Origin: Deinococcus sp. Arct2-2
GTDB taxonomy: Bacteria > Deinococcota > Deinococci > Deinococcales > Deinococcaceae
Assembly: GCF_004801315.1 (NCBI RefSeq)
Contig: NZ_SSNW01000010.1
Coordinates: 1-64,000 of the forward strand
Direction: 5' to 3'
DNA: 64,000 nucleotides
Positions 1 through 8,070 of this stretch are shown piece by piece (position 1 is the stretch's first letter; each line of letters opens with the position of its first letter). A program made the position numbers and the translations under genes. The notes below the pieces were generated by a model that was given only the letters and a program-made list of their open reading frames with translations, was not told the origin of the DNA and ran no database searches.

Positions 1-33
1 GCCCTCCAGGCCCTTGGAGCCACCATGATCTAA
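1..33 (+). CDS. Possible 3' end of an upstream gene (partial)
   Basis: Frame 1 is open from the window edge and ends in TAA at 31-33, encoding ALQALGATMI. It could be the C-terminus of a protein starting outside the window, but ten codons cannot prove this. The base composition after the stop drops into non-coding sequence, which is mildly supportive. Confidence 0.3.
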   Translation, partial: ALQALGATMI

Positions 34-57
34 AACTTAACAAGGATGTACTTAGAA

Positions 58-260
58 GATGAATCGCCAGTTCATTCCCATATGAAATTGGCCCGCGCGT
101 TGCACGCACGACGGCCTCACACGGATGGGGCAGGGACGTGGTGAGGTGGCGGTGTGGTGGTTTTAGCTCCTCACCCTTGAGGGGGGGAGGTTGGGAGGGG
201 GTGAGTGAGCGCAGCGATTGCCCTTCCTCAGACCCTCAAACCCTAGACCCTTAGACGCCT
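58..260. repeat. Composite intergenic repeat (families A, C and E)
   Basis: The space before lysA holds one copy of a repeat seen again near 4978-5060 and 14824-14900. Its core reads AATCGCCAGT, a short variable stretch, then ATTGGCCCGC and GCACGACGGCC. It is followed at about 166-222 by a G-rich block containing GGGAGGGGGTGAGTGAGCGC, which recurs at 18247, 36126, 42300 and 53695. Short CCCTAGACCCTTAGACG units follow at 225-258. There is no open frame of coding character here. Confidence 0.6.
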
Positions 261-275
261 TTGCGACACGAACGC

Positions 276-1454
276 CTAACTCCCCACTTCCTCCGCTGCC
301 CACACCTCTTCCGGAGTCTCGCGCCTTCTCATCAGCTTTAGCTCTCCGCCCTCCCACAGCACCTCGGCGGGGCGGGAGCGGGTCAGGTAATTACTGCTCA
401 TGCCCGCGCCATACGCTCCGGCTTCGTGAATCGCCAAGAGGTCGCCGCGCTTGGGGGTGGGCAAAGTCACGTCCCGCGCCAACAGGTCGCCACTTTCGCA
501 GGCTGGCCCGGCAACGTCCCATACCGCGTTTTCTGACCCTTCCCACAAGGCCGACACCGGATGCGCCGCGCCGTACAGCATGGGCCGCAGCAGCTCGGTC
601 ATTCCTGCGTCTACCAGCACAAAATTCCGCCCGGTTCGCTTGGTTCCCACCACCCGCGTCAGCAGCGTTCCGGCCTGCGCCGTCAGGTAGCGGCCCGGTT
701 CTACCCACAGTTCTGCGCCAAACACGCCCGCTACCGCCCACGCTTCCCGCGCAATGCCGGGCAAGTCGGCGTTCAGACCCCAGCCGCCGCCCGCGTCCAG
801 CACGGCCAGCGGGCCAGTGTGGGGCCTGAGATCGGCCAGCCGTGCAAACGCCGCCGTAAAATCCTGCGCGTTGCGAATGGCGCTGCCGATATGCACATGC
901 AGCCCCAGCGCCGTGTGGCCCGCGTCCCGCAAGGCTTGCAGCACCGCCGGAGCCTGCGCCAGTGTCACGCCAAATTTGCTATTTGCCGCCCCTGTAGCAA
1001 GGTGATCGTGCGTGCTGATCTCCAGCGCCGGATTCACCCGCACCAGCGCCCGCGAGTGGGGCGGCAGCAAGTCCACTTCTTCGGCCCGGTCGACAATAAA
1101 AGTGCCTCCCAGCCGCGCTCCTGCCGCGTATTCGGCCTCACTTTTGGCAGGCCCATTGACCAACACATTCTCGCCGCCCGCGCCCACCCGTTCGGCCCGC
1201 GCAATCTCGCCTGCGCTGACGCATTCAAAGCCCACGCCCGCTGCGTGCAAGCGCCGCAGCAAGGTCAGATTGGGATTGGCTTTCATGGCGTAGTACACCC
1301 GCGCCGCGCCAAACGCAAAGCGCACCCGCTCCAGCGCGGCGTCTAGTTCGGCGGCGTCGTACAGGTACAGCGGCGTACCGTACTGGGCGGCGGCGCGGTG
1401 CAGGTGTTCGGGGGCCGGGGCGTGTTGGGGGAACTCGGTGGGGGAGAGGCTCAC
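276..1454 (-). CDS. lysA: Diaminopimelate decarboxylase (PLP-dependent)
   Basis: It decarboxylates meso-diaminopimelate to L-lysine, the last step of the DAP pathway, in the cytosol. The PLP lysine sits in YAMKAN (about residue 58). HVHIGS, the phosphate-binding region ending in EPGR, and the C-terminal GPACESGD and GAYGAGMSSNYLTR blocks are all present, in the order expected for a fold-type III alanine-racemase-like decarboxylase. Length (about 392 aa) is normal. I chose GTG at 1454 because a TACACT box (1463-1468) lies 8 nt upstream, the leaderless arrangement seen throughout this window. An ATG at 1508 would add 18 residues that do not resemble the family. The gene stands alone between repeat-rich spacers. 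A related decarboxylase such as arginine decarboxylase is possible but less likely. Confidence 0.9.
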   Translation of the reverse strand: MSLSPTEFPQHAPAPEHLHRAAAQYGTPLYLYDAAELDAALERVRFAFGAARVYYAMKANPNLTLLRRLHAAGVGFECVSAGEIARAERVGAGGENVLVNGPAKSEAEYAAGARLGGTFIVDRAEEVDLLPPHSRALVRVNPALEISTHDHLATGAANSKFGVTLAQAPAVLQALRDAGHTALGLHVHIGSAIRNAQDFTAAFARLADLRPHTGPLAVLDAGGGWGLNADLPGIAREAWAVAGVFGAELWVEPGRYLTAQAGTLLTRVVGTKRTGRNFVLVDAGMTELLRPMLYGAAHPVSALWEGSENAVWDVAGPACESGDLLARDVTLPTPKRGDLLAIHEAGAYGAGMSSNYLTRSRPAEVLWEGGELKLMRRRETPEEVWAAEEVGS

Positions 1455-1655
1455 AGGTTCCCAGTGTAGACCGCCAGTGCAAACCGTGCGTGGGGCGGCC
1501 TTCAGCATAAGCCGGAAGGGACAGTCCGGTCAGCTTGGCCCAGCTTCGGGGCTGCTCTGCCACGACAAGCGCACTGCGGCCTTCTTGTGGCATACTGAAG
1601 CTAGTAAGACAAATGTTCAGTTAAGTTGGTACGGTACATCAGGAACCTCATTCAG

Positions 1656-3482
1656 ATGCCTAAAGATGCGTTTTCATCTGGCCCCGTGCCACTGCCTGCC
1701 ACACCCCTCATCGACTTGGCGATTCAGCTGAGCGAGCGGCAACCGGAATCCTCGTTTCAGCTGGCGCAACTGGCCTATGTAGAGGCGCGGAGAACGGCTG
1801 ACGAGGCGGCGCAGTGGGCGGCACTGGCCCAGCAGATTCCGCTGGCAGGCTTTTTGGGCATGAACACTTGGCTGGCCGAACATGCCCCAGAAGCGGTGCG
1901 CTTGGGCCAGATATACGCGCCCCCACGTCAATTGCGGCGCATTCACGGTATTTTGGGCATCGCGTATTTGTGCTTGGGCCAACTGACCCAGTCTGCCGAA
2001 CAACACGAGCAGGCCTGTGCGCTGGCCCAACACCTCGACGCCGCTGAACTGGCTTTTGCGCTGTACAACTCCAGTATCGGTTTCAATGAATTTCACCGCC
2101 CAGAGCGGGTGCTAGAGCTGGGGCGAGACATGTTGGCCCTCGATTTGGCCGGGTTGCCGCCCGATGTTCAGAACAAAGTCTGTTCGTATGGACACCTGAC
2201 CTATGCGGCAGGCTCGGCGCATTTGGCAGAACACGCCCTCCTAAGCGGCTACGACACGGACGTGAGTGCTCATGCCCGTCTGGGCCTTGTGGCCCTCAGC
2301 CGCCTCCTTCAGTTGCCGCCGATTACCGACAATGCCGCTTTTCAGCAGCGCATGTTGCATGTGCATGTGCGCCTGCTGGAATTTATGGAGCCTGTAGGGG
2401 TGCAGGTGGGGTATGTGGGCCAAGCAGACCCGCTGCGGCAGGCGCTGGAGCGGTGGCGGGTTTGGACGGACGCCCACGAACTCAGAATCAACCCGCGTAC
2501 CGAGCACCGCTGGCTGTGTGCGCTGGGCCGCGAGGCCGGACTGCGGGGCAACGCGGCAGGCGTTCATTCCTATTTTCAACAGGCGTTAACCCTGACCCAG
2601 TCCATTCCTTTCGAGGACACGGCTTGGTTGCGCCTGCACAGTCAGTACGGCCATGCCGCGCGGCAAGTCGGAGACCTTGAAACGGCGCTGCTTCAGTTGG
2701 AAGCGTACAACCGGCTCCTGTTTGCCCGCTTGCAACATGAGGCCAGAAGGACGCTGGAAGAAATGACCGCCCGCTTTCAGGTGGCGCAGGCGCAGCAGAC
2801 CAGCAAAGTGGCGCGGCGGCGGGCCGACACCCTCAGTCAACTGGTGCAGCAGCAGGAACACGCGCTCCAAAGCGAGCAACTGCATACGCTGGAGCGGCTG
2901 GCAACAGTGGCCGAATACCGCGATCAGGATTCGCGGGCGCACATTCATTGGGTCGGAGACGCGGCGGCCTGCATAACGCAGGAATTGGGGCAGACGCCAG
3001 AATTCGTGCAGAGCTTGCAGGTGGCCGCCCGCTTGCACGATATCGGCAAAATTGCCCTGCCAGACGCTATTTTGCAGAAGCCCGGACGCCTGACGCCTCT
3101 CGAATTCGAGATCGTCAAAACCCATGCCTTGATTGGCGCAGACATCTTGGAAGGCCCGCAGCATCCTTTTTTGCCGTTAGCAGCGGCGGCGGCCCGCACC
3201 CACCACGAGCGTTGGGATGGCGGCGGCTATCCGCTGGGCCTGCGTGGCAGAGCCATTCCGCTGGTGGGCCGAATCGTGAGCGTGGTCGACGTGTACGACG
3301 CGTTGCGAGCGGCGCGGCCTTACAAAGAAGCGTGGACGGAAGACGACGCCCTGAACTACCTCAAGCACGGCGCGGCCAGTCAGTTTGATCCGCAAGTTAT
3401 CCATGCATTTTTGATGGCCCACGCTGCCGGGCGCTTGCCTGAGAGGAAAAGCGTGGGCGGCAGCGTGCTGCGGAGTGCCTAG
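1656..3482 (+). CDS. HD-GYP phosphodiesterase with N-terminal helical repeats
   Basis: The C-terminal third is an HD-GYP domain: the metal-binding HD pair is at residues 461-462 (RLHDIGKIALP), followed by THHERWDGGGYP with GYP at 524-526, then VDVYDALRAARPYK. Such domains hydrolyse cyclic di-GMP or cGAMP. The first 370 or so residues are Leu/Ala/Gln-rich helical pairs resembling TPR repeats, followed by a probable coiled coil at about 370-420. There is no receiver, PAS or membrane segment, so the input is probably protein-protein contact. The ATG at 1656 is preceded by AGGAACC. A TTG at 1626 in the same frame would add ten residues. A GGDEF cyclase lies 8 kb away (11840). The substrate is inferred from family only. 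Confidence 0.85.
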   Translation: MPKDAFSSGPVPLPATPLIDLAIQLSERQPESSFQLAQLAYVEARRTADEAAQWAALAQQIPLAGFLGMNTWLAEHAPEAVRLGQIYAPPRQLRRIHGILGIAYLCLGQLTQSAEQHEQACALAQHLDAAELAFALYNSSIGFNEFHRPERVLELGRDMLALDLAGLPPDVQNKVCSYGHLTYAAGSAHLAEHALLSGYDTDVSAHARLGLVALSRLLQLPPITDNAAFQQRMLHVHVRLLEFMEPVGVQVGYVGQADPLRQALERWRVWTDAHELRINPRTEHRWLCALGREAGLRGNAAGVHSYFQQALTLTQSIPFEDTAWLRLHSQYGHAARQVGDLETALLQLEAYNRLLFARLQHEARRTLEEMTARFQVAQAQQTSKVARRRADTLSQLVQQQEHALQSEQLHTLERLATVAEYRDQDSRAHIHWVGDAAACITQELGQTPEFVQSLQVAARLHDIGKIALPDAILQKPGRLTPLEFEIVKTHALIGADILEGPQHPFLPLAAAAARTHHERWDGGGYPLGLRGRAIPLVGRIVSVVDVYDALRAARPYKEAWTEDDALNYLKHGAASQFDPQVIHAFLMAHAAGRLPERKSVGGSVLRSA

Positions 3483-3630
3483 AGCGGTTCCGTTGAAATG
3501 TGTCCCTGTCTTCCCCCGATAAAGTGAGGTGTTCGCAGCCTAGAAGTTATTGCCCAGAATTCGCAGCGCATGGCGATTGCTTCCCCCGTTACCGCGCCGC
3601 GCCGCGCCCTCTGCTAAGCTCGCGGGCGGT

Positions 3631-4848
3631 ATGACGGCAGCGGCAAATTCCACCCCCACCACCCCCCTGATAGACGCCCCAGCGGTGCAGAACTCCGGGG
3701 TTCAACCCTTTGTGGTTCAGAACTATTTGGGCAACAATTCGGGCGTCGCTCCGGCGGGCGAGCGTGTGCTTTGCGCCATGTCGGGCGGCGTAGACAGCAG
3801 CGTCACGGCGGCCCTCCTGAAAGACGCGGGCTATTCGGTGGTGGGCGCGATGATGCGCTTTTGGCCCGATGACAAGCGTGTGGATACCTTCGACACCTGT
3901 TGCTCGCCCGACGCGGCCTATGAAGCGCGGCGCGTGGCCGAACAAGTGGGCGTGCCATTTTATCTGCTGGATTACCGTGAGCAGTTTCAGCGCCACATCG
4001 TCGGCCCTTTTCTGGACGAGTACGCCAAGGGCCGCACGCCCAACCCCTGCGTGAACTGCAACACCAAAGTCAAATTTGACGAACTGGTGAAGAAAGCCAA
4101 GATGCTGGGCTGCCGCTACGTTGCCACCGGGCATTACGTGAAGCGCGTGGAACTGGGCAGCGGCGAGGTGCAGTTTCACCGAGGCGACGATCCCCGCAAA
4201 GACCAGACCTATTTCCTATGGGGCACGCCCCGCGACGCGTTGCCGTTCATCTTGTTCCCGGTAGGCGAACTGGAAAAACCCCGCGTGCGCGAGATTGCCG
4301 AAGAACGCGGCCTGCTTACCGCCCGCAAGCCCGAAAGCCAGAACATCTGCTTTGTGCCCGGTAAGGTGCAAGACTTTGTGGCCGAACACATTCCGCAGGC
4401 CACCGGGTTTATCCGCGAAATCAGCAGCGGCGAAGTGGTGGGCGACCACATGGGTACGCAGTTTTATACGCTGGGCCAGAAGAAGGGCATGGGCCTGTAT
4501 CAGTCTCACCGGGTACGGCACATCGTGCACCTTGACCCGGCTACCAATACCGTCTGGGTGGGCGACTACGAAGATTGCCTGTGGACTGATCTGAAGGCTG
4601 AAACGCCCAATTACCTGCTGGATTTGGCCGACTTGCCCACCGAACTTGATGTGCAGGTGCGCTACCGCACCAAGCCAGTCCGGGCCACCGTTATCCGTGC
4701 TGATGAAACGGGCTTCGAGCTGCGCTTTGCCGAACCGCAGTTTGCAGTTGCGCCGGGCCAAAGCGCTGTGCTGTACAACGGTTCTCACTTGCTGGGTGGT
4801 GGCCTGATTGCTGACCATACGCGGGTGTTGCCTGTACTGCCTGCTTAA
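3631..4848 (+). CDS. mnmA: tRNA-specific 2-thiouridylase MnmA
   Basis: It adds sulfur at C2 of U34 in tRNA-Lys, -Glu and -Gln using ATP and a sulfur relay. The PP-loop SGGVDSS is at residues 51-57. The two catalytic cysteines are Cys140 in NPCVNC and Cys240 in NICFVPG. The GHY/RRGDDPRKDQTYFLW region and the C-terminal beta-barrel (VWVGD, VQVRYR, GQSAVLY) follow in normal order. The length of 405 aa includes an unusual Asn/Gln/Val-rich N-terminal extension of about 45 residues before the PP-loop. The ATG at 3631 is preferred over the upstream 3550 frame, which would add 27 Arg/Pro-rich residues. It is a single-gene unit followed by repeats. Confidence 0.95.
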   Translation: MTAAANSTPTTPLIDAPAVQNSGVQPFVVQNYLGNNSGVAPAGERVLCAMSGGVDSSVTAALLKDAGYSVVGAMMRFWPDDKRVDTFDTCCSPDAAYEARRVAEQVGVPFYLLDYREQFQRHIVGPFLDEYAKGRTPNPCVNCNTKVKFDELVKKAKMLGCRYVATGHYVKRVELGSGEVQFHRGDDPRKDQTYFLWGTPRDALPFILFPVGELEKPRVREIAEERGLLTARKPESQNICFVPGKVQDFVAEHIPQATGFIREISSGEVVGDHMGTQFYTLGQKKGMGLYQSHRVRHIVHLDPATNTVWVGDYEDCLWTDLKAETPNYLLDLADLPTELDVQVRYRTKPVRATVIRADETGFELRFAEPQFAVAPGQSAVLYNGSHLLGGGLIADHTRVLPVLPA

Positions 4849-5217
4849 AATTGAAGTTTAGGGTTTTCTCCTACTCTTCGCCCCACCCCCCAGCCCCTAC
4901 CCCACCGGATAAGGGGAGCGACGCTCCGCTCAGGAGGATTGATCTTGTCGTATGTGGACTCGGCGGTCTAGCTCACTTGAAGCGGAATCGCCAGTTGTCT
5001 TGACTCTGGAATTGGCCCGCCCACTGCGTGGACGACGGCCTCACACGGACTTGAGCGGGGCCGAGGTGAGGTGGCGGTGTCAGCGCTGCTGTTGCCCTCG
5101 CCCCGTGTGGGAGAGGGGCGCTGTGAAACAGCGGGGTGAGGGGGCCACCCAGAAAGCGCCCCCGCCCAAGCACCTTAGTCCCTTGACCCTTAGACCAACC
5201 CCCAGAAAACTTAGCCT
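4849..5217. repeat. Intergenic region filled by composite repeats
   Basis: There is no gene here. A block GAGGATTGATCTTGTCG (about 4934-4950) is nearly identical to one at about 14782-14798. The family A core follows at about 4978-5060 (CGCCAGTTGTCT, ATTGGCCCGC, GACGACGGCC). A block with GGGAGAGGGGCGCTGTG and GTGAGGGGGCCACC (about 5110-5157) recurs near 32836-32875. A CCCTTGACCCTTAGACC unit at about 5181-5197 ends the region. The order of modules matches the copy after the IS630 element, so the units travel or evolve as a composite. Confidence 0.6.
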
Positions 5218-6141
5218 CTAATACCGCCGCCCCGCCGTAACCTTGCCTTCCGGCTCGCGCCCGTTCAGCATGTCCAGCAAAAAGTCCCGTGTCAGACGTG
5301 CGCCGCGTGGCACGAGGTCTTCGGTGGTGCTGGCAATATGCGGCGTGAGAATCAGGTTGGGCTGCCCCCACAGCGGGTGGTCTTTGGGCAGCGGTTCGGG
5401 GTCGGTCACGTCCAGCACCGCGCCGCCCAAGTGCCCGGACTGGAGGGCCGCCAGCAAGTCATCCGAGACGATCAGATTGCCGCGCCCTAGATTGTTGATC
5501 CATGCCCCAGGTTTTAGGCGGGCCAGCAAGTCGGCGTTCACGATGCCGCGAGTGTCGGGTGTGCTGGGCAGCAAGAGCACCACCCAGTCGGCCTTGGCCA
5601 AAGCTGCATCCCGTTCTGCTGGCGGGGTAGCGCTGCGAATCCCTGTCACCTGTGCGCCAAACGGTTCCAGCATTCCTTCCAAAATCCGCCCGATGTGGCC
5701 GTGACCCCAGATGGCCACATTCAGGCCATCCAGCGTGGTCAGGCCAGAGTTGTCGGGCAAGGCAGGCGAGGCCCACTCGCGGCGGGCCTGTGCATCGCGG
5801 AAACGGTGGAAACCGCGTGCAGCACCCAGCATTCCGGCCACCGCATGCACCGCTACAGCCCGGTCGTGCAGGCGGTTGGCGTTGTACAGTTGCACCCCTT
5901 TCGGTAGGTGGGCCTGCACATGTTCGATGCCCGCCGTGAGGGTCAGCGCCCACGCCAGCCCCGGCGTTGCCAGCAAGCGGGCGCGGGTGTGCGGGCCAGT
6001 GAGCCACAACACCACGCCGTCAGCATGGCCGTCCGGCACATGGGCGGTGGAATAAAAGTCGAGGTCTATGCCCGGTACGCCGTGTTCATTGTGCAGGGCG
6101 AGGGCGCGGAAGGCGGGCAGATCGGGCAAGAGAACGCGCAT
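5218..6141 (-). CDS. D-isomer-specific 2-hydroxyacid dehydrogenase family protein
   Basis: This is an NAD(P)-dependent oxidoreductase of the D-2-hydroxyacid dehydrogenase type. The Rossmann motif GHGHIG is in the middle (about residues 146-151). The catalytic Arg lies in NNLGRGN, Glu in DVTDPEPLP, and His in LTPHIASTTE, in family order. At 307 aa it is a short member. The N-terminal substrate domain is degenerate relative to phosphoglycerate dehydrogenase and resembles the glyoxylate/hydroxypyruvate reductase A branch. The substrate cannot be read from sequence. The gene runs with the GNAT and IMPase genes on the same strand with a 35-nt gap, so co-transcription is possible. Confidence 0.85.
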   Translation of the reverse strand: MRVLLPDLPAFRALALHNEHGVPGIDLDFYSTAHVPDGHADGVVLWLTGPHTRARLLATPGLAWALTLTAGIEHVQAHLPKGVQLYNANRLHDRAVAVHAVAGMLGAARGFHRFRDAQARREWASPALPDNSGLTTLDGLNVAIWGHGHIGRILEGMLEPFGAQVTGIRSATPPAERDAALAKADWVVLLLPSTPDTRGIVNADLLARLKPGAWINNLGRGNLIVSDDLLAALQSGHLGGAVLDVTDPEPLPKDHPLWGQPNLILTPHIASTTEDLVPRGARLTRDFLLDMLNGREPEGKVTAGRRY

Positions 6142-6176
6142 GGGGCAACCTCAGGGGCAAAGAGAAAGGAAGGCGG

Positions 6177-6785
6177 TCATTGGGGCAATGGCGGATTTTC
6201 GGGCAGATTCAGCCATTCTGGACGGGTAATCTCCATATGAACATCGGTACGCTCCGGGCGTTCGCTGCGGCCTACTTCGCGGAAGCCGCACGCCAAAAAA
6301 GCACGCTGGGCGCGGCGGTTGTGCCCAAAAGTGGTGAGGCGAATGCGCGACAGCGGAATGGTGCGTTCCTCGAAAGCCCAGCGCAGGAGCGCCGCCACCG
6401 CTTCCCGCCCGTAGCCTTGCCCCCACAGTGCTTGCACGCCGATCATGACGCCCAACGTGGCGACGCTGGGAATGCTGGGCGGGTGCGGGCGCAGATCGTA
6501 CAGTTCCGCGCTGCCTATAAGTGCGCCGCGTTCGTCCAGCACGCCGAAGCCCGCGCGTTCGCCTGTTTTTTCTTCGTCTTGCATTACTCGCCGAAACAAC
6601 CATTCGGGCATTTTGATGGGCTTGGCATCGTTCCAGTCGGCCAGTTCCCGGTCTCTGAAAAAGCCGTGCAGCGTGCGCCACTCGCCCGCGCCAAAGTCCA
6701 GCAGGGGCCGCAGCGTCACGCGCCTGCTGACGTGCTGCTGCGCCTGCCCGGATTGTTCCGGCTCTGGTGGGTCTTGCTCTGGCAT
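6177..6785 (-). CDS. GNAT family N-acetyltransferase, RimJ/RimL type
   Basis: The sequence reads as an acetyl-CoA-dependent N-acetyltransferase. Typical elements are TLRPLLDFGAGEW at the start of the domain, GVMIGVQALWGQGYGREA (acetyl-CoA pyrophosphate loop, Q/R-x-x-G-x-G/A) and LTTFGHNRRAQRAFLACGF near the C-terminus. This is the RimJ/RimL pattern, which acetylates protein N-termini or small amines. I chose ATG 6785 because TAAACT (minus strand, 6793-6798) lies 7 nt upstream, inside the 3' end of the IMPase gene. The upstream start at 6827 would overlap that gene by 32 nt. The substrate is unknown. Confidence 0.85.
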   Translation of the reverse strand: MPEQDPPEPEQSGQAQQHVSRRVTLRPLLDFGAGEWRTLHGFFRDRELADWNDAKPIKMPEWLFRRVMQDEEKTGERAGFGVLDERGALIGSAELYDLRPHPPSIPSVATLGVMIGVQALWGQGYGREAVAALLRWAFEERTIPLSRIRLTTFGHNRRAQRAFLACGFREVGRSERPERTDVHMEITRPEWLNLPENPPLPQ

Positions 6786-6795
6786 GATCGGTAGT

Positions 6796-7878
6796 TTAGC
6801 CCCCGTGTGGCCCGTGAGGTTGCTCATTCAGTGCGCCGATGGCCCGCACCACGTCCCGCGTCAGGCGCGACAGGTGGAAGGCGTCGCCCTCGGCCCGCTC
6901 TACGGTGCGCGTGGCTGGGTCAACCACCAACAGGGCCAAGGTTTGCCCGCCGCCATGCCGCACGTTCACGCCCAGATGCCCCGCCAACGCCGCCTGATCT
7001 GCACCCGGCAATGTGGCCCAAGCCAGTGCCGATTCTTCCAGCCCCAGATGCGCGGTGGGCAGGGCGCGGGCGGCCAGTTCTGCCGTGAGCCATGCCAACG
7101 CCTCAGGCCGTCCGCCCACGATGCCCTGCTCTATGTGCGGGCTGGGTTGGTTGTAGCGAATCGGGAGGCCGTCGCGCCGCAGCAAGTCTCCACCCGATGC
7201 CCGTAGCAGCGCGTGGCCCGCCGCGATGTCCCATTCACTACGCGGCGACATGGTAAACGTGGCGTCTGCCTCGCCCGCCGCGATCCGGGCCAGCTTCAGC
7301 GCGATGCTGCCGCTGGGTTTCATGCCGGGAAGATCGTGCAGATGCAGTTCGCGCTTATATTCCGTGCCCGAAATTGCCACGATGAAGGGGTCATTCGTGC
7401 CGCCGCTGCGGGTGCTGACGCTGATGCGTTCGCCATTTTTCGTTACACCCGCGCCCACCATGCCCGCAAACAGTTCACCGCTTGCCGGTGCGAACACCAC
7501 GCCCAATACAGGCTCGCCGCCCACCGCTAGGCCGATGCTGACGCTAAAATCGGCAGTGCCTTTCACAAAGTCGTTGGTGCCGTCTATCGGGTCAACGATC
7601 CACACCCGCTCTCGCCCCAGCCGCTCGGCTTTGTTTTCGGGACTGTCTGTTTCTTCTTCACTCAGCAGGCCGTCGCCCGGAAACGCTGCTTTCAGGCCCG
7701 CCACGATCAGCGCCGAGGCTTCCCGGTCTGCCGCCGTTACCGTGTCTTCTGCCGAGGTCTTGTATTCCACGATGAGGCCGCGTGCCAGATGCGAAAGCAG
7801 CAGTGCCCCCGCTTCCCGCGCCAGTTGGATGGCGGTGTCTAATTCTTGTTGGAGTTTGGCGGGTGGGAGGGGGGGCAT
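6796..7878 (-). CDS. Inositol monophosphatase family phosphatase with C-terminal extension
   Basis: This is a metal-dependent phosphomonoesterase of the IMPase/CysQ superfamily. EEETDSP (metal Glu), WIVDPIDGTNDF (about residues 92-103) and SEWDIAAGHALLRASGG (third metal Asp) are all intact, so it should be active on inositol phosphate, 3'-phosphoadenosine-5'-phosphate or a sugar phosphate. The phosphatase fold ends near residue 270. The remaining 90 residues (LGLEESALAW to the end) are not part of the usual fold, and I do not recognise them. ATG 7878 is preceded by TATCCT on the minus strand with 6 nt between. It is the first gene of a likely unit with the GNAT gene 10 nt downstream. Confidence 0.85.
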   Translation of the reverse strand: MPPLPPAKLQQELDTAIQLAREAGALLLSHLARGLIVEYKTSAEDTVTAADREASALIVAGLKAAFPGDGLLSEEETDSPENKAERLGRERVWIVDPIDGTNDFVKGTADFSVSIGLAVGGEPVLGVVFAPASGELFAGMVGAGVTKNGERISVSTRSGGTNDPFIVAISGTEYKRELHLHDLPGMKPSGSIALKLARIAAGEADATFTMSPRSEWDIAAGHALLRASGGDLLRRDGLPIRYNQPSPHIEQGIVGGRPEALAWLTAELAARALPTAHLGLEESALAWATLPGADQAALAGHLGVNVRHGGGQTLALLVVDPATRTVERAEGDAFHLSRLTRDVVRAIGALNEQPHGPHGG

Positions 7879-7917
7879 GGGGGCAGGATAGCGGGGGGCG
7901 GGGTTGAGTTGATGCCG

Positions 7918-8047
7918 CGTGTAAACCCCCCAGTCTGCTTCGCAGCCAGCCCCCCTTAAAGGGGAGCGCAAAAGCTGTTGTCCTCCCCTCTCCTGCGGAG
8001 CTTTTCAAGTCTAAGGGGGGGCGTTGCGGAGCAACGGGGGGGTTCAT
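7918..8047. repeat. Palindromic intergenic element, family B (copy 1)
   Basis: The element starts with AACCCCCCAGTCTGCTTCGC and ends with GAGCAACGGGGGGGTTCA, so its ends are inverted repeats (AACCCCCC / GGGGGGTT). Internal units AAGGGGAGCGCAA and AAGGGGGGGCGTTGC fold back on each other. Other copies are at about 29309-29408, 43917-44026 and 45022-45134, with a partial copy at 44931-45000. All are intergenic. This copy has an insertion-like stretch CTCCTGCGGAGC. Confidence 0.7.
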
Positions 8048-8070
8048 CCATAACCTCAGATAACAATCCC

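Noticed and set aside
3483..3560. Possible repeat shared with 40380-40420 (GGTGTTC...CAGCCTA...CCAGAATT)
   Set aside because: Only short matching pieces with different spacing; too weak to call a repeat family.
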